Below are positions 8,710 to 17,401 of a DNA stretch of 64,000 nt, piece after piece. Position numbers and translations under genes: made by a program. The stretch covers positions 5,270,001-5,334,000 of the forward strand of contig NZ_CP150356.1 in assembly GCF_051521505.1 (NCBI RefSeq), in the 5' to 3' direction. The stretch is from Sorangium sp025924095 (GTDB lineage: Bacteria; Myxococcota_A; Polyangia; Polyangiales; Polyangiaceae). Each line of letters starts with the position of its first letter. Within the stretch, counting starts at the first letter, position 1. The notes under the pieces are model-generated. The model searched no databases, had not been told where the DNA came from, and was given only the letters and a program-made list of their open reading frames with translations.

Positions 8710-10095
8710 CTAGAGATCGCCGTGGATCGGCGTCGGCACCCGCCACGCGACGATCTCGGCGTGCTGCTCGCGGCTGAAGGGCCGCTCGAGGAGCCGCGGG
8801 CAGCACTGCCGCGAGCGGAACAGCTCGAGGATGTAGCTCATGCGCTCGTTCAGGGACGCCCAGTCCTCGGCGCCGCAGCCGTCCGTCGTCTGGTCGTGGG
8901 CGTCGTACTTGTGCAGGAGCTCGTACAGCTCGCGATCCTCGATGGTCGCGAGCTCCGCGCAATGGAGCGGCAGGCCAGGCGGCGCAGGCAGGTCGTGGCC
9001 GAGCTCGAGGATCTCGTCCGGGAAGCGCATGGTCATCATTGCCTTCGTCGCGACCAGCCGCCAGACCGCCTGCAGCTTCTCGATCTTGTCGAGGACCAAG
9101 GACTGAAGCGCCTCGGGCAGGTACCCACCGCGCGGGCCGACCGTGTCGATCGTGCAGCGGATGGGCGCGTTGAGCGCCCGCGCGATGTACATCTGGAGCC
9201 GCACCTGCTCGTGCAGCCCGACGCGCGCGTTGGCGAGGAGGATGAGCTCCGCCTTCTTGTCCTGCTCGTCCGTGAGCATCGCCTCGTGGTAATGCTCCAT
9301 GGCGCTGCGGAGCAGCCCCTGCCCCCCCTGCGGAGACGGCCCCGGCTGCAGCCCTTCGAGCAAGGCCGCGAGCTCGGCCTTCCCGGGCCGCGGGCAACCC
9401 CGATAGAGCCGGATCATGCGGGCGAACAGCGGCCCGAGCTCCCCGAACACCTCGAGGTTGCCGGCGGCGATGTCCGAGCTCAGCTCGCCGAGGATCCGCT
9501 CCGGCAGCGCCATGAGCTCGGCCCCTTGTCCCCACCAGGGCGCGATCAGCTCGATGGCGCTGATGCGCAGCGCGCTCCCTCGCTCGGGCTCACCCAGGCC
9601 GCGCCCCCTCAGGATGCGCGGCAGGAGCGCCTCCCGCTCTTCCTCGTCCGAGAGGATCAGCCACCGGAGCACCGACGGCACCTCCTCGTTGCGGATGAAC
9701 GTCCCTGCAGTCTTGGAGGCCCACGTGGCGAAGGAGCACCAGTGGGCGTTGCCCCCGCCGAGCAGCTTCACGAGCTCGGCGGAGAGCTCGTGGTAGCACT
9801 GCGTGATGAGCAGGTTGCGCAGCACCGGCTGGCCCTCCAGCGCGATGATCGCGTGCACCTTGTCGAGCAGCGAAGGCAGCTCGGACGTCTCGACAGGCAT
9901 CCCCCTCGCAGCGACCCGTGCCGAGCGTTCCACGACGCCGCTTCGCGTCACGCGAGGCGCCGGGTGCGGCGCCTCCGCTGCCAACGAGGCCTCCGCTGCC
10001 AGCGAGAAGGAGGGCCGATAGGCAGTGTCCTGGAAATGTGCGGCGTGTTCGCTCGCTGTTACCGCGGACATCAGCGGCTTTGCAGGGGTCGTCAT
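8710..10095 (-). CDS. Conserved hypothetical protein, 461 aa
   Basis: A soluble, mostly alpha-helical 461-aa protein with no domain I recognise. Notable features are a low-complexity N-terminus of about 70 residues, an aromatic/Cys motif HWCSFATWASKTAG near residue 125, and Cys/His-containing stretches near the C-terminus. No signal peptide or transmembrane segment is visible. A good ribosome-binding site (GGGAG) precedes ATG 10095. It converges with the kinase gene, whose stop is about 80 bp away. It might be an oxygenase-like helical protein, but nothing in the sequence proves this. Confidence 0.75.
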   Translation of the reverse strand: MTTPAKPLMSAVTASEHAAHFQDTAYRPSFSLAAEASLAAEAPHPAPRVTRSGVVERSARVAARGMPVETSELPSLLDKVHAIIALEGQPVLRNLLITQCYHELSAELVKLLGGGNAHWCSFATWASKTAGTFIRNEEVPSVLRWLILSDEEEREALLPRILRGRGLGEPERGSALRISAIELIAPWWGQGAELMALPERILGELSSDIAAGNLEVFGELGPLFARMIRLYRGCPRPGKAELAALLEGLQPGPSPQGGQGLLRSAMEHYHEAMLTDEQDKKAELILLANARVGLHEQVRLQMYIARALNAPIRCTIDTVGPRGGYLPEALQSLVLDKIEKLQAVWRLVATKAMMTMRFPDEILELGHDLPAPPGLPLHCAELATIEDRELYELLHKYDAHDQTTDGCGAEDWASLNERMSYILELFRSRQCCPRLLERPFSREQHAEIVAWRVPTPIHGDL

Positions 10096-10284
10096 TCTCC
10101 CGTGCTATCTCCAATTGATGCCAGATGTCCATACCTGTCCATAAGTCCATGGTGAGAAATGCGGGCTGGCATACCTGGTTCTGTTCCGGACGCTGATAGT
10201 GTGCTGAGGAGTTGCTGAGCGCGCGGCTTCCCCCTTGCGCTGGGTTGAGCGCCGCAGCGCAGCAACGTCGCAACGTCGCAACGT

Positions 10285-10308
10285 GACGGCGCGCGCGCGC
10301 GCGCGGCC
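10285..10308. repeat. Alternating GC dinucleotide tract
   Basis: An uninterrupted run of GC/CG dinucleotides in the 230-bp gap between the 461-aa gene and the transglycosylase gene, preceded by three near-copies of GCAACGTC. Such tracts can adopt Z-form DNA, but in this GC-rich genome it may simply be slippage. Confidence 0.6.
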
Positions 10309-10325
10309 GTTCGTCACGGAGTTGG

Positions 10326-13085
10326 TCACGGAGACGGAGCGGGAGGCGCGGGCGAGGCGGGGGCGGTCGTCGCGAGGGGGTTTCCGCCGCTTCCACCGGG
10401 GCCGCCGCGGGGCCAGGTCGTGACGCTCACGCGGCGCTCGCGGGCGAAGGTCCGCGCGACCACGGCGCGCACGTCCGCCGGCTCGACCTCCTCGAGCGCG
10501 CGCAAGAGCCGCGGCAGGCTGCCCGGATCGAGCGCGGCGCGCAGCCGCAGATCCGTGATCGGCCGCGGAGACGCAGGCGGCGGCGCGACGGCGGCGCGGC
10601 GCGCGAGCTCCTTCTCCAGATCGAGCTTGAGCAGCGCCTTCGCGAGCGACAGCTCCTTCCATGTCGGGCCGGACGTCGCGAGCGACGCGAGCTCGGCGTC
10701 GAGGCGCTGCTCCAGCTCGGCGGCGTTGCGCGACGGAGCGGGCGTGAGCTCCACCGCCGCCACGCTCGCCTGCGCGCCGAGCGACAGCCGCCCCGTCACC
10801 TCGGACGCGAGCTGCCCCTCGGTCACGAGCGCCTTCGCGAGCCGCGCGATGCGCGGGCCGGTGAGGATCTCCATCGCCACACGGAACGACGCCTCGTCCG
10901 CGCCCCCCTCCGGCGGCGCGATCCAGCCGTAGAGCAGCCGCGGCGCCGGCACCGCGTCCTCGAGGACGATCCGCTCCTCGCGCGGGTGCGGCCCGATCGG
11001 CCGCTCCGGCTCCGCGACGACGCGCTGCAGCGAGCGCGCCAGCGCCTGCTCGACCGCCGCGCGCGAGACGTCGCCCGAGAGCGCGATCGTCGCCTGGGCC
11101 GCGGCGCGCTCGCGCCGGAGCGACTCGGTGAGCAGCAGCTCGCTGGCCGCGCCCACGTCGGCGCGCGCCCCGAGCAGGGTGCCCTCGAGCGGGTGGCCCG
11201 CGGGGAACAGCGCCTCCCCGAGCGAGAGCCATGACGGGCCATACGGCGTCCGCTCGAGCGCGCGCCGCGAGGCCGCGCTGGCCTGCCTCCTGAGCTCGGC
11301 CACGCGCGCCGCGCTCGCCTCGCCGAGCAGCATCCGGAGCCGCGCCGCGACAAGATCGACGCCGACCTCGAGATCCCGCGGCGGGACGGTGATCGCGACG
11401 CGCGCCTCGCTGGCGAGCGCCGGCCCCGTCGCGCCGGCGTCGCTCGCGGACCGCGCCGGGACCGCGACGGACGCGCTGATCGAGACGAGCGGCGCCGCGG
11501 GGTCCTCCCGCAGATCGACCGCGATGCCGCTCGGGAGGCGGAAGCGCTGCACCTGCTCCAGGCCGAGCCCCGCGAGGAGGCCGATCTGCTTCTCGATCGC
11601 CGCCTCTCGGCCCTTGAGGGCGCGGCGCGCGCCCGGGCCCTCGGCGACGTCGAACGGCGACGCCGGGGCGAAGCGGCCGCTCCGGAGGCCGAGCGGGTCG
11701 TCCTCGAAGGCAGGGCGAAAGCCGACGTCGCCGCCGATCATCACGATCGGGAGCTTCGCCTCCAGCGCCGCCGGGTTGCCGAGGAGCGGCATCGGCTCCG
11801 GCGCCTGGCCGGGCGGGATGAAGAGCGGGAGCCGGTTCCGGCCGAGCGACACGGGGCGGGGCGGCAGCGACGCGTCGTCCAGGGCGAGCTCGCCGCTCGC
11901 GCCGCGCGGCGGCAACGCGGCGGACACGCTCGACAGGCCATCGCCCTCGTCCTCGTCGAGCTCCTCGTGGTCGAGGTACGCCGGGAAGAGGGCCATCGCG
12001 CGCGCGACGCGATCCGCGGGGAGCGAGATCAGGTGGTCGACGCGGCCCGGCGGGACGCGGTCGCGCAGGAGCTCGGGGTTGTGCTCGCGCAGCACGGCCG
12101 TCGAGATGCCCGCGGCGCGCGCGACGGTGCGGAGCCGCGTCCCCGGCGGCACCGCGACCTCGCCGAGGTCGAGCGGCGCGAGCGGCGCGACGTCGGGCAG
12201 GTCGAGCCCGAAGCGCGCGCGGTTCGCCGCGACGATCCCGAACGCCACGATCTGCGGCACGTAGTCCGCGGTCTCCTTGGGAATGGCGCCCGCCTGCGCG
12301 AGCTCGGCGACGCCGATGGGCCCGCGGGTCTCGGGATCGCGCGCCGCCGCGACCTTCGACAGCGCGCGGAGGACGCCCTCGTGGCCGACGTTGTACGCCG
12401 CCAGCGCGAGATCCCAGCGGCCGAAGCGCTCGTACAGGTCGCGCAGGTGCGCGGTCGCGGCGTCGGTGGCGCGCGTGAGGCTCATGCGCGCGTCGATCCA
12501 CTCGGACTGCTCCAGCCCGTAGGCCTCGCCCGTCCTCGGCATGAACTGCCAGAGCCCCGCCGCGCCGGCCGGCGAGACCGCCCGCGGATCGAAGCCGCTC
12601 TCCACCGCCGCGACCCAGAGGAGATCCTCCGGGAGGCCCGCCTCGCGGAGCGAGCGCTCGACGATCTCGCGGTACGCGCCGGCGCGCCGGAAGCGGCGCT
12701 GGAAGACGGCGCGCCCCTCGTCCGACTGGGCGAAGAAGCGGACGAACCGCATCGTGCGGCGCGTGAGGGGGACGTCCAGATCCGGCATCGCCAGCGTGGC
12801 CAGCGCCGCGCCGCCGGGGTCCTCGAGATCCTCGTCCATCGCGGGCTGGAACTCGCGCACGAGCAGCGCCGTGACGACAGGCGGCGCGTCCCCGGCAGGC
12901 GGAGCGCATGCCAGCGCCGGCGCGACATCGGCCGGCGCCCGATCGAGCAGGCCGGGATCACGGAAGGCGCGGTACGCCGCCGAGAAGGACGCGCGCACCG
13001 AGGGCGCCTGGCCGACCGCCGCGCCAGAGAGGCAGATCAGCGCGCCGAGCCCGGTCCACAGAGCGGCTCGCCGTGCCCAGCTCAT
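10326..13085 (-). CDS. Exported lytic transglycosylase with LysM-like and degenerate M16 peptidase-like regions
   Basis: A 919-aa protein beginning with a signal peptide (hydrophobic residues 8-25). Residues about 140-290 are an MltD-type SLT lytic transglycosylase domain: catalytic Glu E162 in VESGFDP, then GLWQFMPRTG and the YN motif near 231. Residues about 310-360 look like a LysM or LysM-like peptidoglycan-binding module. From about residue 470 the protein reads as an M16 (pitrilysin/insulinase-like) peptidase fold, but I find no HxxEH zinc motif, so that half is probably a non-catalytic subunit. ATG 13085 is chosen because it immediately precedes the signal peptide; the frame is open 69 codons further. 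It is divergent from the marR gene. Confidence 0.87.
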   Translation of the reverse strand: MSWARRAALWTGLGALICLSGAAVGQAPSVRASFSAAYRAFRDPGLLDRAPADVAPALACAPPAGDAPPVVTALLVREFQPAMDEDLEDPGGAALATLAMPDLDVPLTRRTMRFVRFFAQSDEGRAVFQRRFRRAGAYREIVERSLREAGLPEDLLWVAAVESGFDPRAVSPAGAAGLWQFMPRTGEAYGLEQSEWIDARMSLTRATDAATAHLRDLYERFGRWDLALAAYNVGHEGVLRALSKVAAARDPETRGPIGVAELAQAGAIPKETADYVPQIVAFGIVAANRARFGLDLPDVAPLAPLDLGEVAVPPGTRLRTVARAAGISTAVLREHNPELLRDRVPPGRVDHLISLPADRVARAMALFPAYLDHEELDEDEGDGLSSVSAALPPRGASGELALDDASLPPRPVSLGRNRLPLFIPPGQAPEPMPLLGNPAALEAKLPIVMIGGDVGFRPAFEDDPLGLRSGRFAPASPFDVAEGPGARRALKGREAAIEKQIGLLAGLGLEQVQRFRLPSGIAVDLREDPAAPLVSISASVAVPARSASDAGATGPALASEARVAITVPPRDLEVGVDLVAARLRMLLGEASAARVAELRRQASAASRRALERTPYGPSWLSLGEALFPAGHPLEGTLLGARADVGAASELLLTESLRRERAAAQATIALSGDVSRAAVEQALARSLQRVVAEPERPIGPHPREERIVLEDAVPAPRLLYGWIAPPEGGADEASFRVAMEILTGPRIARLAKALVTEGQLASEVTGRLSLGAQASVAAVELTPAPSRNAAELEQRLDAELASLATSGPTWKELSLAKALLKLDLEKELARRAAVAPPPASPRPITDLRLRAALDPGSLPRLLRALEEVEPADVRAVVARTFARERRVSVTTWPRGGPGGSGGNPLATTAPASPAPPAPSP

Positions 13086-13360
13086 CACCGCCGATCTTGC
13101 TCCGAAACCGTCCGCGGGCGCTACGGCAAAGCGCGGAGACGGCGGCGGCGATGTGCGCTGCTCGACGGTGCGCCCCTCCCCGGGCGCGCCTCCCTGCCCC
13201 TCGGCATCGTCTCCCCTCCTCTCCCCGCCGGACCCGTCCCTGCGGGGATCCAGCCCCGCGGCGCGCCTCGCGCCCGCTCCGCGGCCGCCCATTCACCGGC
13301 CGGCCCTCCCTGCGGCCAGCACTAGCCACCTGCGTCCGGGCGAGCTAGCACGCGTCGACG

Positions 13361-13843
13361 ATGCGCTCGTCTCAAGCCGCGCGCCCAGCGGAGAAGACCT
13401 CTCGGCTAGGCGAGGTGCTCGACTTCATGAAGCTCCTGTGGGCCGTCGATCACGGCCTGCAGTCGACGTCGAAACGCATGGAGGCGAAGATGGGCGTGAC
13501 GGGTCCGCAGCGGCTCGTCATCCGCATCGTCGGACGCTACCCCGGGATCTCCGCCGGGCAGCTCGCCGAGATCATGCAGCTGCACCCGAGCACCCTCACG
13601 GGCGTGCTCAAGCGGCTGCAGCAACGCGGCATCATCGAGCGCCGGGTCGATCCGAAGGACGGCCGGCGCGCGCTCCTCGGCCTCACCGCGCGCGGACGCG
13701 AGCTCGACAGCCTCCGCACCGGCACGGTGGAGGCGGCCGTGCGGCAGGCCCTCAAGACGATGCCCCGGCGCAAGCTCGAGGCCGCGCAGGATGTGCTCTC
13801 GGCCGTCGCCGAGGCGCTGCAGCCGCAGCAGGCCGACGAGTAG
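13361..13843 (+). CDS. MarR-family transcriptional regulator
   Basis: A 160-aa MarR-type winged-helix repressor. The recognition region near residues 65-90 (SAGQLAEIMQLHPSTLTGVL) and the wing motif DPKDGRRALL, with the conserved D-x-R, are both present. Terminal helices for dimerisation flank them. Members bind palindromes near their own promoter and are released by small phenolic ligands or oxidation. It is divergent from the transglycosylase gene across a 275-bp gap, which makes that gene or marR itself candidate targets; this is inference from position only. Confidence 0.93.
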   Translation: MRSSQAARPAEKTSRLGEVLDFMKLLWAVDHGLQSTSKRMEAKMGVTGPQRLVIRIVGRYPGISAGQLAEIMQLHPSTLTGVLKRLQQRGIIERRVDPKDGRRALLGLTARGRELDSLRTGTVEAAVRQALKTMPRRKLEAAQDVLSAVAEALQPQQADE

Positions 13844-14187
13844 CGTCGCCGGCCGGATCAGCGCGCGCGGCGCGCGTTTCAGTCCGGGCAGCGCGGATCG
13901 GTGGGCGCCTGGCAGCCGCGACGCGCCGGAGCCGCGTCGCGCGGAGCGAACGGTGCTTCGCGCCGGGGAGCGCAGCGCGATCTACGCGAAGCGCACGGCT
14001 CCGCCGCGACCGGCCGACCCTGCGGACATCGAACGGAGGAGCAGCGGTCGTCCCGCACGGCAACCCGCTTCCCGCGTCCCCGAGGCGGCGGGAGGCGCCG
14101 CGCCGGACCCGCGAACCGAGGCCTTCGACGCGGCCTCCGCCCGGCGCGCGGCGCGCCGAGGGCCTCTCATCACCACGACGAGGAACA
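13844..14187. other. Gene-free interval between marR and lipoprotein gene
   Basis: 344 bp without a convincing gene. All open frames here are Arg/Ala-rich shadows. A purine-rich GACGAGGAACA stretch at the right end is the likely ribosome-binding region for the lipoprotein at 14188. No clear repeat, terminator or RNA was seen. Confidence 0.4.
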
Positions 14188-15360
14188 ATGAAGCACTGGG
14201 TTCTTGGCGCGATCAGCGCGGCGATCCTCGCCGCAGCGTGGGGCTGCGGCTCCGGCGGAGGAAACGGCGGTGCCGACACAGGAGGCGGCACCGCAGGGAC
14301 GGGGGGCAGCGGAGCAGCGACAGGCGGCGGAGGGAGCGGGAGCCAGGCCGCGGCCTGCACGATCACGGCCCGAGGCCTGGAGGTGAGCGGCGGCCGCGGG
14401 ACCACGCCCTCGATCGCATGGACCGGGTCGGGCTTCGCCATCGCCTGGCAGGAGCGCGGCGCCGACGAGGGCGACATCCACCTCGCGGTGGTCGACGCGG
14501 AAGGCAACAGGCTGGGGGAAGAGGCGATCGAGGCAGGTCCGGGCGTCTCCAGACACCCGAGCGTCCACCGCGACGGAGAGGGCCTGCTCGTCCTCTGGCA
14601 GGCCGAGGACGGCACGGGCAGCATCGTGCGCGGCCGCCGCGCGACGCTGGAGGGCGTCCCCGACGGCGACGCCTTCGAGCTGGTCCAGAGCGGCGCGGCC
14701 GAGTCCTGGCCCATCGCCGCCGCGGGCCAGGACGGGATCGCCCTCGCGTGGATGGATGCGGGCGGGTCGCTGCTCGGCTTCCTCGACCGCGGCGCGCTGG
14801 CCAACGCGACGCCGCTGGACCAGGCGCAGTTCCCCGCGGTCGCGACCGACGGCGAGAGGACGGTGCTGGCCTGGACCCAGGGCGACGCGCTCGGCTTCGC
14901 CAGGCCGGGCCGGGGGAGCGCGCCGCTCGATCGGATCGCCCACCAGGGCGTCAATGCGAAGCTGACGCGCGTCGCGCTCGGCGGGGACGACGCCTTCGTC
15001 GCCTGGGAAGACACCCGCACGGGCACCGAGCAGGTCCGCGCGATCCGGATCTCCGCGCAGAACGAGGTGTCCCGCGAGGCCCTCGTCTCGCGGGCCGAAG
15101 GCAGCGCGAACTGGCCGGCGCTCGCGTGGACCGGGCGCAGCCTGGCCGTCGCGTACTACCAGTTCCGCGACGGCGCCCCGGCCGTCTTCGTGGCGCTGCT
15201 GAACCGCGATCTCTCGCCCGCCGGCGTCGACGTCGAGGCGAGCGGCGGCGGCGGCGCGCCCGCCCGGTACCCGGCGCTGGCCTGGACGGGCCAGGAGCTC
15301 GCCATCGCCTACGCGGAGGAAGACCGGGGCATCCGCCTCTCGCGCGCCAGCTGCAAGTAA
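14188..15360 (+). CDS. Putative lipoprotein with beta-propeller-like repeats
   Basis: A 390-aa predicted lipoprotein: a short charged start, a hydrophobic core and a lipobox AAAWGC with Cys at about residue 20, followed by a Gly/Ser/Thr-rich linker of about 35 residues typical of myxobacterial surface lipoproteins. The mature part contains repeated units of the type PSIAWTGSGFAIAWQ, PALAWTGRSLAVAYYQ and PALAWTGQELAIAYAE at roughly 45-50-residue spacing. This is the pattern of a beta-propeller (FG-GAP or WD-like blade). ATG 14188 has an AGGA Shine-Dalgarno sequence 5 bp upstream. No catalytic motif is visible; a binding or surface role is inferred. Confidence 0.8.
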   Translation: MKHWVLGAISAAILAAAWGCGSGGGNGGADTGGGTAGTGGSGAATGGGGSGSQAAACTITARGLEVSGGRGTTPSIAWTGSGFAIAWQERGADEGDIHLAVVDAEGNRLGEEAIEAGPGVSRHPSVHRDGEGLLVLWQAEDGTGSIVRGRRATLEGVPDGDAFELVQSGAAESWPIAAAGQDGIALAWMDAGGSLLGFLDRGALANATPLDQAQFPAVATDGERTVLAWTQGDALGFARPGRGSAPLDRIAHQGVNAKLTRVALGGDDAFVAWEDTRTGTEQVRAIRISAQNEVSREALVSRAEGSANWPALAWTGRSLAVAYYQFRDGAPAVFVALLNRDLSPAGVDVEASGGGGAPARYPALAWTGQELAIAYAEEDRGIRLSRASCK

Positions 15361-15414
15361 CCGGCGCCGCGCTCGCTCGCGCGCTCCCCGCCGCGTCGCC
15401 GCCGCAGGTCGCTC

Positions 15415-15480
15415 GCCCGCGGCGGCGCCGCGGCCGGGGCGCCCGCGGCGGCGCCGCGACCGGGGCGCCCGCGGCAGCGC
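15415..15480. repeat. 26-bp tandem repeat
   Basis: Two full near-identical 26-bp units beginning GCCCGCGGCGGCGCCGCG, plus a partial third, in the 170-bp gap between the lipoprotein gene and the CDP-alcohol phosphatidyltransferase gene. Each unit contains the palindrome GGCGCC. No function is evident. Confidence 0.7.
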
Positions 15481-15530
15481 AGGACGGCCGCCCGCGTCGG
15501 CCCGGATCGAACCCTGCAACCGCTCCTTGG

Positions 15531-16373
15531 GTGGCCGTTCTCCCCTGCGCCCTTGCGATCCTAATCTGCACAGCCGTGCTCGGCGCCTACGCCGTGCGCG
15601 TCGCGCGCCACGGCCGACCCGCGATGCCGCGGCTCGGCGCGTCCCCGGGGAGCGCGCTGCTCCCGGGCTCCGTGGTCGAGGCCTTCTACTGGTCGTTCCA
15701 CGCCCCCGCGCGCGCGCTCGTGCGCCTGGGCGTCTCGCCGGACACCCTCACCTACCTCTCGCTCGCCCTGTCGCTCGCCTGCGCGCCGCTGCTCGCGATC
15801 GGCCGCTTCCGGGCCGGCGCCGCGCTGCTCATCGCCGGCGCCGTCCTCGACGCGCTCGACGGCATGGTGGCGCGCGAGGGTGGCAAGGCGTCGCGGGCCG
15901 GCGCCGTGCTCGACTCGTGCCTCGACCGCGTGTCCGACGCCGCGCCGCTCATCGGCCTCGCCGTCTTCTACCGCGGGCACGCCGTCGCGCTCGCGATCCC
16001 GCTCGTCGCCATGGTCGCCTCGTCGCTCGTGAGCTACGCGCGCGCCAAGGCCGACGTCTACCGGATCGCGCTGCCCAACGGGCTGATGCGCCGGCACGAG
16101 CGGCTCGCCTACCTCGTCGCGGCGCTCGTCTTCGGCCCGGCCGTGCCGGCCACGTCGCTGACCGGCGCGCTGCCCTTCCCGATCACGCTCGCCTGCCTCG
16201 CGCTGGTCGCGGGCGTCGGGCTCGCCGCCGGCCTGCGGCTCATGCAGCGGACGCGCGCCGCCCTGGCGGCCGCCGACGCGGCGGAGCTCCCCGGGCCGAG
16301 GACGACCGCGCGCCCCGAGGGGGAGCGCCGGCGCCTGCTTCGCAGCGGCAAGGCCACAAGCGCGCCGCTTTGA
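15531..16373 (+). CDS. CDP-alcohol phosphatidyltransferase family protein
   Basis: A 280-aa integral membrane enzyme. The family signature DxxDGxxARxxxxxxxxGxxxDxxxD is complete (DALDGMVAR, then an aspartate pair in LDSCLD), placing the active site on the cytoplasmic face. Members transfer a phosphatidyl group from CDP-diacylglycerol (or a related CDP-lipid) to an alcohol such as inositol-phosphate, glycerol-phosphate or serine. The start is uncertain: GTG 15531 keeps an N-terminal membrane helix, while ATG 15624 would shorten it by 31 residues. The next gene begins 2 bp after its stop, so the two are almost certainly one operon. The alcohol acceptor is not determined by sequence alone. Confidence 0.85.
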   Translation: MAVLPCALAILICTAVLGAYAVRVARHGRPAMPRLGASPGSALLPGSVVEAFYWSFHAPARALVRLGVSPDTLTYLSLALSLACAPLLAIGRFRAGAALLIAGAVLDALDGMVAREGGKASRAGAVLDSCLDRVSDAAPLIGLAVFYRGHAVALAIPLVAMVASSLVSYARAKADVYRIALPNGLMRRHERLAYLVAALVFGPAVPATSLTGALPFPITLACLALVAGVGLAAGLRLMQRTRAALAAADAAELPGPRTTARPEGERRRLLRSGKATSAPL

Positions 16374-16375
16374 TC

Positions 16376-17401
16376 ATGCTCAGGCACGCGCGCGCGCTCT
16401 GGGGCCCCCTCTGGTGGCTGCCGGCGTTGCCGTGGCTCGCCTACGTCGCGCTCCTCGCGAGGCGCGGCGCCGCGCGCTGGGACCACCTCGCGGTGGCCGC
16501 CCTCGTCGCGACGAGCGCCTACGCGAACGCGCGCTCGCGGCGGTTCTTCGTGAACGCCCTGCCCTTCTTCCTGCTGTTCCTCGTGTACGACGCCATGAAG
16601 CAGCTCGGCGGCGGGCTCGTCGCGCCGGACGACGTCCTCGGCTGCGAGCTGCGCTCGGCCGAGCTCGCGCTCTTCGGCGTGGAGATCGGCGGGCGGCGGC
16701 TCACGCCGGGCGATCTGCTCGTCCGGCTGGAGCGCCCCGCGCTCGATCTGCTCTGCGCCGTCCCGTACGGCGGCTACGTGCTCGTGATGGTGGGGCACTG
16801 GCTCCACCTCTACCGGAGCGACGCGCTCGCGGCGCGCCGGTTCGCCTGGCTCGCGTTCACCACGCACCTCCTCGGCATCGTCACGTACCGCCTGCTGCCG
16901 GCCGCGCCGCCCTGGTACGTGCGGGCCCACGGGTGCGCGATCGATCCGGCCGCCCAGAGCTCCCCCGCCGCGCTCGTGCGCGTCGACGCGATGCTCGGGA
17001 TCACCTACTTCCGCGACCTGTACAGCCGCGGCGCGACCGTCTACGGCGCGCTGCCGTCGCTCCACGTCACGTACCCGCTCTACGGGCTGCTCGTGACCTT
17101 CCGCACGGCGAGCGCGCCGTCCCTCGTCGTCCAGCTCGCCTACGCCGTGACCATGCTGTTCGCGGCGCTCTACCTCGACCACCACTGGCTGCTCGACGCG
17201 CTGCTCGGCTACGCCTACGTCGCGCTCGCGTGGGCGATCGTCCTCTGGACCTTGCCCGACCGGGGCGGCTCGGATCAGGCGAGGTGTGCCTTGCCGCCGC
17301 TCGCCGAGACGTCGGGCTCCCAGAGGAGCTCCGGCGTGCCGAGGAGCGCGGCCGCCCAGCGGCTCCAGACGAAGAGCGCGTCGCTCAGGCGGTTCAGGTA
17401 G
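16376..17401 (+). CDS. PAP2-superfamily membrane protein, Aur1/inositol-phosphorylceramide-synthase-like
   Basis: A 341-aa polytopic membrane protein with about six hydrophobic segments. The PAP2-type catalytic motifs are present near residues 222 and 262: ALPSLHVTYP (nucleophile-region His) and YLDHHWLLDALLGY (H-x3-D). The layout and the motif LPSLHVTYP resemble Aur1/Ipt1-type inositolphosphotransferases rather than small soluble PAP2 phosphatases. With the CDP-alcohol phosphatidyltransferase immediately upstream, a role moving a phospho-inositol (or similar) headgroup onto a ceramide or diacylglycerol is plausible; this is inference. Its last 42 codons overlap the 3' end of the opposite-strand adenosyltransferase gene, and that tail is not hydrophobic or conserved-looking. 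Confidence 0.8.
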   Translation: MLRHARALWGPLWWLPALPWLAYVALLARRGAARWDHLAVAALVATSAYANARSRRFFVNALPFFLLFLVYDAMKQLGGGLVAPDDVLGCELRSAELALFGVEIGGRRLTPGDLLVRLERPALDLLCAVPYGGYVLVMVGHWLHLYRSDALAARRFAWLAFTTHLLGIVTYRLLPAAPPWYVRAHGCAIDPAAQSSPAALVRVDAMLGITYFRDLYSRGATVYGALPSLHVTYPLYGLLVTFRTASAPSLVVQLAYAVTMLFAALYLDHHWLLDALLGYAYVALAWAIVLWTLPDRGGSDQARCALPPLAETSGSQRSSGVPRSAAAQRLQTKSASLRRFR

